A DNA stretch of 9,100 bases from Bacilli bacterium (lineage in GTDB: Bacteria > Bacillota_I > Bacilli_A > RF39 > UBA660), in contig JAFUBK010000130.1 in NCBI GenBank assembly GCA_017460245.1, positions 1-9,100 of the forward strand, given 5' to 3'. Position 1 is the stretch's first letter; every line of letters begins with the position of its first letter. The notes below the pieces were generated by a model. That model saw nothing but the letters and a program-made list of their open reading frames with translations. It made no database searches and had not been told where the DNA came from. The position numbers and the translations under genes were made by a program. Below are positions 1 to 6,784 of this stretch, one piece after another.

Positions 1-315
1 TATATTGCTTTAGATAATAACAAAATTATTGGAACTATCGCACTAGAAAACAAATCAAATATAGTAATATTTAAAATATTTTATGTAGATAAAAATTATA
101 AAAAATTAGGAATTGGTAATCTACTATATGAAATGATTGAAACATATATTAAAGAAAAAACAAAAATTAAAAAGGTAATTTTAACTTGTAATGAAATATT
201 AACTGACGCTCATAAGTTTTATCTTAAAAGAGGTTATAAACAAGTTGCTCATTTAGAACTAGAACTGGAACATTTAGATAATGATTACTTTTTTATAAAA
301 AGTATATTGCGATAA
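1..315 (+). CDS. GNAT-family N-acetyltransferase, C-terminal part (5' end outside window)
   Basis: The frame is open from the first base to TAA at 313-315, giving 104 visible residues; the N-terminus lies off the left edge. The fragment reads as the second half of a GNAT fold. A strand with KIIGTIAL is followed by a strand ending FYVD, then KKLGIGNLLYEMIE (residues 34-47). This matches the acetyl-CoA pyrophosphate-binding motif A (R/Q-x-x-G-x-G/A) and the helix after it. A later segment, AHKFYLKRGYKQV, matches the usual motif B pattern in which a Tyr near the end of the helix precedes a G-Y/F strand. By family these enzymes move an acetyl group from acetyl-CoA to an amine; the substrate cannot be read here. 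It is the only plus-strand gene and converges on the minus-strand block. An internal ATG at 133 is not a plausible start because motif A lies upstream of it. Confidence 0.85.
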   Translation, partial: YIALDNNKIIGTIALENKSNIVIFKIFYVDKNYKKLGIGNLLYEMIETYIKEKTKIKKVILTCNEILTDAHKFYLKRGYKQVAHLELELEHLDNDYFFIKSILR

Positions 316-338
316 AAATAGTTTATAATTGAACTAAG

Positions 339-363
339 AAATCAGTGCTGTATGTACTGATTT
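339..363 (+). terminator. Hairpin downstream of the GNAT gene, possible terminator
   Basis: Positions 339-348 pair with 354-363: eight Watson-Crick pairs (AAATCAGT/ACTGATTT), then a G-U and a C-G pair closing a 5-base loop. It starts 24 bases after the GNAT stop. The 3' side runs into TTTG and a mixed AT stretch, not a clean T-tract, so it may be a weak terminator or an RNA 3'-end stabiliser. It could also serve minus-strand transcripts, where the stem is followed by TTTCTT. Confidence 0.4.
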
Positions 364-422
364 GTATAATTTGGGTGAAAAACTATAGATAAGTATCATA
401 CCTGCACTACTTTAAAATTAGT

Positions 423-444
423 GAACTTGAAAAAGTTCTTTTTT
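423..444 (+). terminator. Intrinsic terminator, plus strand
   Basis: Six-base stem GAACTT (423-428) and AAGTTC (433-438) around a GAAA tetraloop, followed directly by six Ts (439-444). This is the classic form of a small intrinsic terminator for rightward transcription from the GNAT gene. It stops plus-strand transcription before the convergent gene that ends at 469. Confidence 0.6.
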
Positions 445-447
445 CGT

Positions 448-476
448 AAAAAAAATAAACAAATTTGTTTATTTTT
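448..476 (-). terminator. Intrinsic terminator of the 137-residue gene, probably bidirectional
   Basis: Positions 451-463 are a perfect inverted copy of 464-476, an all-AT stem apart from one G-C pair per arm. As RNA it folds to about 11 pairs with a 4-base loop. On the minus strand the 3' arm runs into eight Ts (448-455). The stop codon of the gene at 469-471 lies inside the 5' arm. On the plus strand the stem ends in five Ts, so it may also work rightward. Confidence 0.65.
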
Positions 477-882
477 GTATCATATTTAATAAATTTATTT
501 TAAACATATCTTTGTCTGCGTGTTCTTTAGATACCATAACGCCTTTATATGTCACTAATTCAGACTGATGTCCTTCGGTTAGTATTGCTTCAGGGCTTAA
601 AGTTTTTATTTTTATGGTTTTAGTATTTTCATCAAAAGTATAATGTAACATTACGTCACCATGAACTTTGGTAAACATAGCATCGGTTGGAAGTTTTACT
701 TGATACTCTTCTGTGCCATCTTCTAAAGTAACTTTTGTTCCTAAAAGCTGCCCTTTTTTTAATTGAGGATAATACTCAAAATAGAGCTTTTTAAAAGCTA
801 ACATATTATATTTTTTTAAAGCACTTTCTAGTTTTTTAAATTCATTTTCGTTTTCGTATTCAAAAATATATTTTTCTTGCAT
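469..882 (-). CDS. Conserved-looking small soluble protein of unknown function (137 aa)
   Basis: I do not recognise this protein. It has 137 residues and shows no signal peptide or membrane segment. It opens with an acidic/Lys-rich, probably helical part (residues 1-40, FEYENENEFKKLESALKKYN). The middle looks beta-rich (45-95: GTKVTLEDGTEEYQVKLP, then DVMLHYTFDENTKTIKIKTL), and the tail is mixed, ending NLLNMIQK. There are no cysteines and no catalytic signature. The ATG at 882 is supported by AGAAAGGG (891-898) eight bases upstream and by a promoter at 921-949, so it is a real monocistronic gene. Its terminator overlaps the stop codon. The composition suits a small cytoplasmic accessory or binding protein, but nothing supports a specific role. 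Confidence 0.75.
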   Translation of the reverse strand: MQEKYIFEYENENEFKKLESALKKYNMLAFKKLYFEYYPQLKKGQLLGTKVTLEDGTEEYQVKLPTDAMFTKVHGDVMLHYTFDENTKTIKIKTLSPEAILTEGHQSELVTYKGVMVSKEHADKDMFKINLLNMIQK

Positions 883-920
883 AGCTATCGCCCTTTCTGT
901 CTATTGTCCTACTATAATTA

Positions 921-949
921 ATAGTAACAAAAGAGATAGTAAAAGTCAA
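921..949 (-). promoter_or_regulatory. Sigma-A-type promoter for the 137-residue gene
   Basis: On the minus strand, -35 TTGACT (944-949) and -10 TACTAT (921-926) are separated by exactly 17 bases. Transcription would start near 914, about 32 bases before the ATG at 882, leaving room only for the ribosome-binding site. Confidence 0.65.
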
Positions 950-983
950 TTGTTATATTAAAATTTTACGCTTACTTAACAAC

Positions 984-1008
984 AAAAAAACAAGATGTTA
1001 TCTTGTTT
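984..1008 (-). terminator. Intrinsic terminator of the pilin-like gene
   Basis: On the minus strand AAACAAGAT (1000-1008) pairs perfectly with ATCTTGTTT (988-996) across a three-base loop, followed by more Ts down to 984. The TAA stop (998-1000) falls in the loop and on its closing pair, so the hairpin 5' arm is coding sequence. Confidence 0.75.
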
Positions 1009-1963
1009 GATTTGTGTTTGTATAACCATTATTTATTAATGTACTATCGTTACAGTTACTCCATTTTGAATCGGATTGTGCATTTACGTAACTTTTATCA
1101 CGATAACGATAATATAGAATATTTTTGTAGGCGTCTTTAGCTTCATATTTGGTAACTGTTTTTGTACAAACAACAGGGTTGTTGTGGCTGCCGCCGTTAT
1201 CAAAATCGGCAGGACAGACATACACAACAAAGATGTTACCATTTTTTTTAGCAGTCACTTTTTTAGGACTTTGAGTTATTGTAGTGGTTCCTACTGCTTC
1301 ATCAATGGTCCCAACTTTTACTTTTTCAACTTTGGTTTCTACTTCTCTTGTTTGAGAAGGACTTATTTTTTCTGTTGTCCAATCGGACCAATTTGTATAC
1401 TTGTATGTTCCGTTTGAACTTTTTGTATATAAACACTCTTCTTCTTTTGTACTAACGTCTTTTGAACCTGAGTTGTTTGGGTTTTCTTGGGTTTCATTAA
1501 TTATCTTTTTTTTTTCGCAAACGCTGGATGTACAGTAATTATATGAACCAAAATAACTTACTATTTTTTTTGTTTTTTTATTACATGTTAAACTTATGTT
1601 TAATGTATAATCGTCTTCGTTTTTTGTAACGGTTACATATGATTTATTAGTATCACATGTTTTGTTATTACTATCTTTTACTTCAGTAAGTAAGTTTTTA
1701 TCAAGCATTTGTTTTAATGTTAGTGTATCACTTTTGTCAGGTAGTCTTTTACCATTATAATATGATAAAGCTGCATCTTTCATTGTTTGTAAGTTACTAT
1801 TAAATACGATTGAACTTGTAGTGCCGTTTGTTTGGTCTAGTAAGTTTTCGACGTATTTTTTAGTTGGAAAAAGTCCAACTACTACAAGAATGATGATCAC
1901 AATAAGTAATAGTTTTAAAATTATATTTTTGAATATAAATCCGGATTGTCTTTCTTGATACAT
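998..1963 (-). CDS. Membrane-anchored extracellular protein with pilin-like N-terminus and WSxW motif
   Basis: This is a surface or secreted protein of about 321 residues. Numbered from the upstream ATG (1969), residues 16-33 form one hydrophobic segment (IILKLLLIVIIILVVVGL), followed by a long polar, Cys-containing domain with a predicted extracytoplasmic location. The sequence before the segment, SGFIFKN, resembles a prepilin-peptidase site G|FxxxE with Asn in place of Glu at +5. Residues 60-130 (MKDAALSYYNGKRLP, then LKQMLDKNLL, then C105 and C129) look like a pilin/pseudopilin-type globular domain. Further on come C146, C151 and C179, then YTNWSDWTTEK (192-200), C252, C268, and a C-terminal KWSNCNDSTLINNGY. 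WSxW resembles the tryptophan motif of thrombospondin type 1-like repeats, but that is only a resemblance. ATG 1963 is preferred over 1969 because AAGGGGG (1970-1976) touches 1969 but sits six bases from 1963. The gene has its own promoter and terminator. The exact role is unknown. Confidence 0.75.
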   Translation of the reverse strand: MYQERQSGFIFKNIILKLLLIVIIILVVVGLFPTKKYVENLLDQTNGTTSSIVFNSNLQTMKDAALSYYNGKRLPDKSDTLTLKQMLDKNLLTEVKDSNNKTCDTNKSYVTVTKNEDDYTLNISLTCNKKTKKIVSYFGSYNYCTSSVCEKKKIINETQENPNNSGSKDVSTKEEECLYTKSSNGTYKYTNWSDWTTEKISPSQTREVETKVEKVKVGTIDEAVGTTTITQSPKKVTAKKNGNIFVVYVCPADFDNGGSHNNPVVCTKTVTKYEAKDAYKNILYYRYRDKSYVNAQSDSKWSNCNDSTLINNGYTNTNQTR

Positions 1964-1969
1964 AAACAT

Positions 1970-1976
1970 CCCCCTT
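1970..1976 (-). promoter_or_regulatory. Ribosome-binding site that selects the start at 1963
   Basis: AAGGGGG on the minus strand directly abuts the ATG at 1967-1969, which leaves no spacer for that codon. It lies six bases from the second in-frame ATG at 1961-1963, a normal spacing. The shorter protein is therefore favoured. Confidence 0.6.
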
Positions 1977-1987
1977 AAACGCCAATT

Positions 1988-2016
1988 ATATTAACATAAA
2001 CTAAATATTTTGTCAA
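1988..2016 (-). promoter_or_regulatory. Strong promoter for the pilin-like gene
   Basis: Consensus -35 TTGACA (2011-2016) and -10 TAATAT (1988-1993) are 17 bases apart, with an extended TG element just before the -10. The start of transcription is expected near 1981, some 18 bases before the start codon at 1963. The -35 begins only two bases after the preceding terminator. Confidence 0.75.
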
Positions 2017-2018
2017 TT

Positions 2019-2043
2019 AAAAAGAGATCTTAAATCTCTTTTT
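2019..2043 (-). terminator. Intrinsic terminator of the ppdK-pfkB-smr unit
   Basis: A ten-base perfect stem on the minus strand pairs 2034-2043 with 2019-2028 around a five-base loop, with the Ts of the 3' arm serving as the T-tract. The TAA stop of the Smr gene (2030-2032) lies in the loop. The next promoter begins immediately downstream. Confidence 0.7.
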
Positions 2044-2311
2044 TTATATCTATTTCAACCAGCGTCATTCCGTGATTAAAATTATCAAGTTTAAAATCTA
2101 TGACTAATTTATTTTTTTTTAATGTCAAACTAGTTGTTTGTCTAAGAATACCACTTCCAACTCCATGAACGATGGTAACGATGGAATTGCCAATTATGCG
2201 GTTGTCTAGGATAAAATCATTAATGGCAACTCTGGCAGTTTGTCTGTCGTATCCGTGAAGGTCTAATGATGGATATATATCTGGAAAGATTATACTATTT
2301 AACTTGGTCAT
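2030..2311 (-). CDS. Stand-alone Smr-domain protein (93 aa)
   Basis: This is a short protein made almost wholly of an Smr (small MutS-related) domain. The two family signatures are visible: LDLHG at residues 16-20 and IVHGVGSGILR at 47-57 (the HGxGxGxLR motif), followed by a strand near the C-terminus (GMTLVEI, 81-87). Smr domains occur at the C-terminus of MutS2 and as stand-alone proteins. Characterised members bind or nick DNA or cleave RNA; which activity applies here is not visible. The domain is compact, with no MutS2 ATPase attached. The ATG overlaps the end of the pfkB-family gene by 17 bases and no good Shine-Dalgarno site precedes it, so translation is probably coupled to the upstream gene. 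A terminator follows at once, making it the last gene of the ppdK operon. Confidence 0.85.
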   Translation of the reverse strand: MTKLNSIIFPDIYPSLDLHGYDRQTARVAINDFILDNRIIGNSIVTIVHGVGSGILRQTTSLTLKKNKLVIDFKLDNFNHGMTLVEIDIKKEI

Positions 2312-3194
2312 ATACTTTTTGGACTTCTTTTAGGGTTGGAATAGATAAGCAGCCGCCAAATCTAGTAACTGACAAAGCTCCGGCGATGTTGGCAAATTTG
2401 ATTGTTTTTTCAAAATTAAACTTATGGGCCAAGGCATAAACAAATGCGCCATGAAAAATATCGCCAGCAGCAGTTGTGTCAACAATTTTTACTTTTATAG
2501 ATGGCATTATTTTTATTTGACCATTTTCTTTATAAAGACAACCTCTTTCTTCTAAAGTGATAATTATTTCGTTTTTGAAAGTTTCTTCCATTTTAGTATA
2601 AACTTCACTAAGCGTTGAAAGATTGTTAAAGTCAATTTTGGTTGCGGCTACGCTTTCAGCAAATTCTTGAGAACAAATTAAATATTTTACCATTTTAGCT
2701 AATTCCACAGTTTCTAGATTTTCACGACTAGCATCGAGAATGCTTATTGTATTTGGAAACTCTTCTAACAATTTTTTACTAGCTTCATATTCATAGCCAT
2801 CTAATAAAATAATATCGGGAGTATAATCTAATTTTAATGGCTTTAACTGACCTTTTTTAGGTGTGTAACTATAAATTGTACGTTTGCCATTTGAACTATT
2901 GGCAAGGATAAAACTATTAGATGTTGAAAGATTGTTATCTAAGCTTAAATTTGATATCCCTACTTTATTTAAAACTAATTCTTTTTGAATTTTTCGTCCG
3001 TTTTCATCTAAACCGGCTTGACCGGCTAGTTCTACTTCCTCTCCCCATCTAGCAAGCAAAACTGAAGCAATGGCTACTGGCCCACCAACGTACTCTTCTT
3101 TATTATGATATCTATTTTTTGTATTTTCTAATGGAAAGGATGTCGTTTCAAATGTAACATCGTAAGTTACATGTCCGATGCAGAGAATTTTCAT
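2295..3194 (-). CDS. PfkB/ribokinase-family carbohydrate kinase
   Basis: This 299-residue protein has the size and order of a PfkB-family sugar or nucleoside kinase. The N-terminal strand MKILCIGHVTYDV leads to the substrate-side GG motif (YVGGPVAIAS, 36-44). A central LLDGYE strand follows, then IITLEERGCLY (211-221), a nucleotide-side strand. The signature DTTAAGD is at 239-245, with D245 as the expected catalytic base and the AAGD turn as the anion hole (usually GAGD). These enzymes phosphorylate a sugar-type hydroxyl using ATP. The substrate cannot be assigned: the GG motif lacks the Asn of ribokinase GGxxAN, and the second signature has Ala for Gly. The ATG overlaps the ppdK stop (ATGA, 3191-3194), and AAGGAG (3203-3208) lies eight bases upstream. 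It is therefore co-transcribed with ppdK and with the Smr gene behind it. Confidence 0.85.
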   Translation of the reverse strand: MKILCIGHVTYDVTFETTSFPLENTKNRYHNKEEYVGGPVAIASVLLARWGEEVELAGQAGLDENGRKIQKELVLNKVGISNLSLDNNLSTSNSFILANSSNGKRTIYSYTPKKGQLKPLKLDYTPDIILLDGYEYEASKKLLEEFPNTISILDASRENLETVELAKMVKYLICSQEFAESVAATKIDFNNLSTLSEVYTKMEETFKNEIIITLEERGCLYKENGQIKIMPSIKVKIVDTTAAGDIFHGAFVYALAHKFNFEKTIKFANIAGALSVTRFGGCLSIPTLKEVQKVYDQVK

Positions 3195-5809
3195 TTTCCA
3201 CTCTCCTTAACTTTAGCCTGCGCTGCTGATAAAATAGCAATTGGAATGCGGTATGGTGAACACGAAACATATGTAAGACCTATGTTGTGACAAAATTCAA
3301 TACTTTTTGGATCGCCACCGTGCTCTCCGCAAATACCTATTTCAACTTTGGGATTGGTTTTTTTAGCAAGTTTGGTCCCTACTGTTAATAATCTACCGAC
3401 ACCGTCCTGATCTATAGTTTTAAACGGATCTGTTTTAAATACTCCTTTGTCATAGTAATCTGCTAAAAATTTGCCTGCATCATCTCTTGAAAACCCATAA
3501 GTCATTTGGGTTAAATCGTTAGTACCAAAACTGAAAAATTTGGAATTTGTGGCAAGTTTATCGGCGATAACTACGCTTCTTGGAACTTCTAGCATTGAAC
3601 CTACTTCATAGTCTATTTGGCTATCTTTAATAAGGTCTTTGGCGGTTTTATCTATTATTTCTTTTAAATAATTAAATTCTGTTTCACTACCAACTAAAGG
3701 AATCATAAGCTGCGGGTAAACGGTTTTACCTTCATCGCTTATTTTTATAGCTGCACCAATGATGGCTTTGGTTTGCATAATAGCAATTTCAGGATAAGTT
3801 ATTAACAGGCGACATCCACGATGACCCATCATCGGATTGAGTTCTTTTAAATCATCTATTTGGTTACTTATATGTTCTTCGCTAACATTTAGTTTTTTAG
3901 CTAAAAGTTCAATGTCTTGCTTCGTTTTTGGTAAAAATTCATGTAGAGGCGGATCTAAATAACGAATTGTAACTTTTTTACCGGCCATTATTCTAAATAT
4001 TTTTTCAAAGTCGGTTTGTTGATATGGTAATAGTTTTTCTAAGGCTTTTTCTCTTTCTTCTTTGTCTTTGGCAAAGATAACTCTTCGCATGGCGAATAAT
4101 TTTTCTTCTTCGAAAAACATGTGCTCGGACCTGGCAAGGCCAATACCTTCGGCACCAAATTTTAAAGCGGTTATGGCATCTTTTTCTGTTTCGGCGTTAG
4201 CTTTTATTCCTAGGGTTTTTATATCTTTAGCCCAATTTAAGAACAAGTTTAAATTGTCATTTGTGACATTGTCTTCGGTTTTTATTTGTCCTTCATATAT
4301 ATTGCCTGTTATACCATCTAAAGAAATTTTATCTCCTTCGTGGTAAATATTATTACCCACTTTCATTTGTTTTAATTTATTATCAATTTGGATATCATGG
4401 CATCCACAGATACAACATTTGCCAATTCCTCTTGCAACAACAGCAGCATGAGAAGTCATTCCACCTCTTACGGTTAATATTCCTACTGCGCTGTTCATGC
4501 CTTCGATATCTTCAGCCGATGTTTCTACTCTGACTAAAATTGCGTTTATGCCCTCCTTTTTAGCGTTTAGGACATCATCTACTGTAAAATATATTGAACC
4601 GGTTACAGCGCCTGGAGATGCGGGAAGCCCGGTGGTGATTAGTTTTGCTTTTTGTAGTTGTTCTTTATCAAATGAAGGATGAAGAAGTTCATCAAGTTTT
4701 TCGGGTTCTATTCGCATTATGGCCTCTTCTTTGGTTATAAGGTTTTCGTTTACTAGATCAATAGCAATTTTTAAAGCAGCATTGGTCGTACGTTTCCCGT
4801 TTCTGGTTTGAAGCATATATAATTTACCATTTTCAACAGTAAATTCCATATCTTGCATATCTTTATAATGTCGTTCTAAAAGTTTTGATATATCTTTTAG
4901 TTCTTTGTAAATATCAGGATAATCTCTTTCCATTGCCGCAATTGATTTAGGGGTTCTAACTCCAGAGACAATGTCTTCACCTTGAGCTTTTTCTAGATAT
5001 TCACCATATAATTCATCGATTCCGTTTGAAGGGTTTCTTGAAAAGGCTACACCGGTAAAGGAATTGTCGGTTAAATTACCGTAAACCATTTCTTGAACAT
5101 TAACAGCAGTACCTAAAGTAGAACTGATATTGTTGATTTGGCGATATACTTTGGCCCTTTCTGTATTCCATGAACGAAAAACAGCTTTTATGGATTCTAA
5201 CAACTGAATTTTAGGATTTTGAGGAAAATCTTCACCAACTAATTTTTTATATATTTTTTTATAATCAAGAGTTATTTCATACATATCTTCACCAGATAGC
5301 TCGATATCAGTGGTAACTCCTCTTATAGATTTTCGATGGTTTAACACTTTTTCAAAATCTTCACGACCTTTTCCTTTAACAACGTCAGCAAACATCATTA
5401 TAAGGCGACGATAAGAATCATATATAAATCTAAGCGTGTTTTCATCGGTGGCTAAATTAGCGGCAATTACATCATTTAGTCCTAAATTTAAAATAGTGTC
5501 CATCATTCCTGGCATACTGACAGGAGCACCACTTCTTACTGAAAGTAATAAAGGATTATTTTTATCGCCAATTTTTTTACCTGTTATTTCTTCTAATTTA
5601 GTTAAAATGGTATATATTTGTTTTTCTACTTCGATGTCTAATTTTTGGCTATTTTTATAATAACGATCACAAACTTTGGTAGTTATGGTAAACCCCATGG
5701 GAACTGGAAGACCCATATTTGCCATTTCGGCTAAATTAGCGCCTTTTCCACCAAGAAGTAATCGCATATCTTTATTTCCTTCACTAAATAAATAAACGTA
5801 TTTTTCCAC
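3191..5809 (-). CDS. ppdK: Pyruvate, phosphate dikinase
   Basis: Full-length (872 aa; bacterial homologues are about 870-880) cytoplasmic enzyme interconverting pyruvate + ATP + phosphate and PEP + AMP + PPi. In anaerobes it often runs toward pyruvate/ATP to conserve energy in glycolysis. The N-terminal ATP-grasp domain (about 1-340) starts LLLGGKGANLAEM and contains SVRSGAPVSMPGMMDTILNLG. The phosphohistidine swivel domain has GGMTSHAAVVARG (449-461) with catalytic His454. The C-terminal PEP/pyruvate barrel (about 520-872) shows IRYLDPPLHEFLP, GHRGCRL, SFGTNDLTQMT and GICGEHGGDP with catalytic Cys827. All key residues are present, so the enzyme should be active. The start is GTG with a strong AGGAGGG (5817-5823) seven bases upstream. 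It opens the operon with the pfkB-type kinase and the Smr gene. No PDRP-type regulatory kinase/phosphatase gene is adjacent. Confidence 0.97.
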   Translation of the reverse strand: MEKYVYLFSEGNKDMRLLLGGKGANLAEMANMGLPVPMGFTITTKVCDRYYKNSQKLDIEVEKQIYTILTKLEEITGKKIGDKNNPLLLSVRSGAPVSMPGMMDTILNLGLNDVIAANLATDENTLRFIYDSYRRLIMMFADVVKGKGREDFEKVLNHRKSIRGVTTDIELSGEDMYEITLDYKKIYKKLVGEDFPQNPKIQLLESIKAVFRSWNTERAKVYRQINNISSTLGTAVNVQEMVYGNLTDNSFTGVAFSRNPSNGIDELYGEYLEKAQGEDIVSGVRTPKSIAAMERDYPDIYKELKDISKLLERHYKDMQDMEFTVENGKLYMLQTRNGKRTTNAALKIAIDLVNENLITKEEAIMRIEPEKLDELLHPSFDKEQLQKAKLITTGLPASPGAVTGSIYFTVDDVLNAKKEGINAILVRVETSAEDIEGMNSAVGILTVRGGMTSHAAVVARGIGKCCICGCHDIQIDNKLKQMKVGNNIYHEGDKISLDGITGNIYEGQIKTEDNVTNDNLNLFLNWAKDIKTLGIKANAETEKDAITALKFGAEGIGLARSEHMFFEEEKLFAMRRVIFAKDKEEREKALEKLLPYQQTDFEKIFRIMAGKKVTIRYLDPPLHEFLPKTKQDIELLAKKLNVSEEHISNQIDDLKELNPMMGHRGCRLLITYPEIAIMQTKAIIGAAIKISDEGKTVYPQLMIPLVGSETEFNYLKEIIDKTAKDLIKDSQIDYEVGSMLEVPRSVVIADKLATNSKFFSFGTNDLTQMTYGFSRDDAGKFLADYYDKGVFKTDPFKTIDQDGVGRLLTVGTKLAKKTNPKVEIGICGEHGGDPKSIEFCHNIGLTYVSCSPYRIPIAILSAAQAKVKESGK

Positions 5810-5836
5810 TTTTGCACCCTCCTATATTCTTTTATT

Positions 5837-5866
5837 ATTATATCAAAAAGATAAACTTATTTACAA
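5837..5866 (-). promoter_or_regulatory. Promoter for the ppdK operon
   Basis: Perfect -10 TATAAT (5837-5842) with an extended TG one base upstream, and a weaker -35 TTGTAA (5861-5866) at 18 bases. Transcription would start near 5830, about 20 bases before the GTG start, with the AGGAGGG site (5817-5823) between. Confidence 0.65.
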
Positions 5867-5890
5867 GGTTCTAACAACATTTGACATTTA

Positions 5891-6757
5891 TTAACGTTTT
5901 TTTGCACGTGGATGAGCATTTAAATAGACACTTCTTAATCTTTCGTTGGATATATGTGTATATATTTGTGTTGTTGACAAATTTTCATGGCCTAAAAGAT
6001 CTCCGACACTTTTTAAATCTGCGCCTTCATTTAGCATATGTGTGGCATATGTGTGCCTTAAAGTATGCGGAGTTACGTGCATTTTCAAACCGGCTTTTAA
6101 AGCATTTGTTTCGATGATTTTGCGAATTGTTCTGTCGTTTATTTGGCGGCCGTGTTTATTTTGAAAGAGATAAATACTGTCTTTGAGTTTTTTTCTCCCC
6201 TCATTTGTATATAGGCGTAATAGGTTTTCACATTTACTGCCATAATATACATATCTTTCTTTATTTCCTTTACCTAAAATTAATATACTTCTTTCACTAT
6301 AATTAATATCGTCTATTTTTATATTAATAAGTTCACTTACACGAAGGCCTGTTGAATATAACATTTCCATAACCAATGCTTCTTTTTGGCCTTCTGGAGT
6401 ACTTAAATCGGGTGTGTTTAAAAGTTTTTCGGTATCTTCATAGTTTAAAAAATTTGGTAATTTTTTTTCTTTTTTGGGATTACTAATTAAAGTCATAGGG
6501 TTTTCTTTTATTTTTCCTTCGGACTGTAGATATTTGTAAAAACTCTTCAAACAGCTTATTTTTCTTGATATGGAGGCGGTACTAAATTTTTGGTCGTATA
6601 AATATTTTTGATATTCACGAATATCTTTTAAAGAAACTTGGATTTTTTTTGTAAAGGCATAATAGTTTTCTAAGTCGTCTTTGTAATTTATTATTGTATG
6701 TTTTGAAAAATTTTTTTCAAGTTCTAAGTATTCAAGGAAGTTTTCTATCTCTTTCAT
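5891..6757 (-). CDS. xerC: Tyrosine recombinase XerC
   Basis: A 288-residue site-specific recombinase of the Xer family, expected to resolve chromosome dimers at the dif site with a partner Xer protein. The N-terminal SAM-like DNA-binding domain (about 1-85) contains NFSKHTIINYKDDLENY. The catalytic domain carries the full set, numbered from ATG 6757: R139 (STGLRVSEL), K163 (GKGNKERY), H231 and R234 (HTLRHTYATHM), H257 (LLGHENL) and nucleophile Y266 (TTQIYTH). The tail NAHPRAKKR is typical of Xer proteins. MLNEGADL and closeness to topA favour XerC over XerD: in Bacillus subtilis the order is topA, trmFO, codV/xerC. An in-frame GTG at 6766 would add three residues, but it lies inside the AGGTGA ribosome-binding site, so ATG 6757 is chosen. 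No terminator is visible before the ppdK promoter. Confidence 0.9.
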   Translation of the reverse strand: MKEIENFLEYLELEKNFSKHTIINYKDDLENYYAFTKKIQVSLKDIREYQKYLYDQKFSTASISRKISCLKSFYKYLQSEGKIKENPMTLISNPKKEKKLPNFLNYEDTEKLLNTPDLSTPEGQKEALVMEMLYSTGLRVSELINIKIDDINYSERSILILGKGNKERYVYYGSKCENLLRLYTNEGRKKLKDSIYLFQNKHGRQINDRTIRKIIETNALKAGLKMHVTPHTLRHTYATHMLNEGADLKSVGDLLGHENLSTTQIYTHISNERLRSVYLNAHPRAKKR

Positions 6758-6762
6758 AGGCT

Positions 6763-6768
6763 TCACCT
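6763..6768 (-). promoter_or_regulatory. Ribosome-binding site that selects the xerC start
   Basis: AGGTGA on the minus strand matches the extended anti-Shine-Dalgarno complement and sits five bases before ATG 6757. The alternative GTG (6764-6766) is part of this site and has no site of its own. Confidence 0.6.
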
Positions 6769-6774
6769 AATTAA

Positions 6775-6780
6775 ATTATA
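6775..6780 (-). promoter_or_regulatory. Extended -10 promoter for xerC
   Basis: TGC-TATAAT on the minus strand is a consensus extended -10. The -35 position falls in the preceding terminator hairpin and has no recognisable hexamer. Transcription would start near 6768, leaving a leader of only about ten bases. Confidence 0.5.
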
Positions 6781-6784
6781 GCAC

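Noticed and set aside
339..410. Possible riboswitch or known structured RNA
   Set aside because: I could not match the hairpin and nearby bases to any riboswitch consensus, and no gene follows on the plus strand for it to control.
1184..1417. Open frame on the plus strand inside the pilin-like gene
   Set aside because: It is antisense to a well-supported coding frame, lacks a promoter or ribosome-binding site, and has a low-complexity Phe/Cys-rich translation typical of a shadow frame.
3191..3194. TGA read as tryptophan (mycoplasma-type code)
   Set aside because: ppdK ends at TGA at the expected family length, overlapping the next start, and tryptophans in the window use TGG.
4062..5660. 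Several plus-strand open frames inside ppdK
   Set aside because: All are antisense to the intact, motif-complete ppdK frame and show no start signals.
5881..6164. Two overlapping plus-strand open frames over the end of xerC
   Set aside because: They are antisense to the catalytic end of xerC, where the minus-strand reading carries all conserved residues.
5891..6757. Phage or integron integrase, suggesting a mobile element
   Set aside because: Length, motif spacing and the topA neighbourhood fit housekeeping XerC. No att-like repeats or phage genes are visible.
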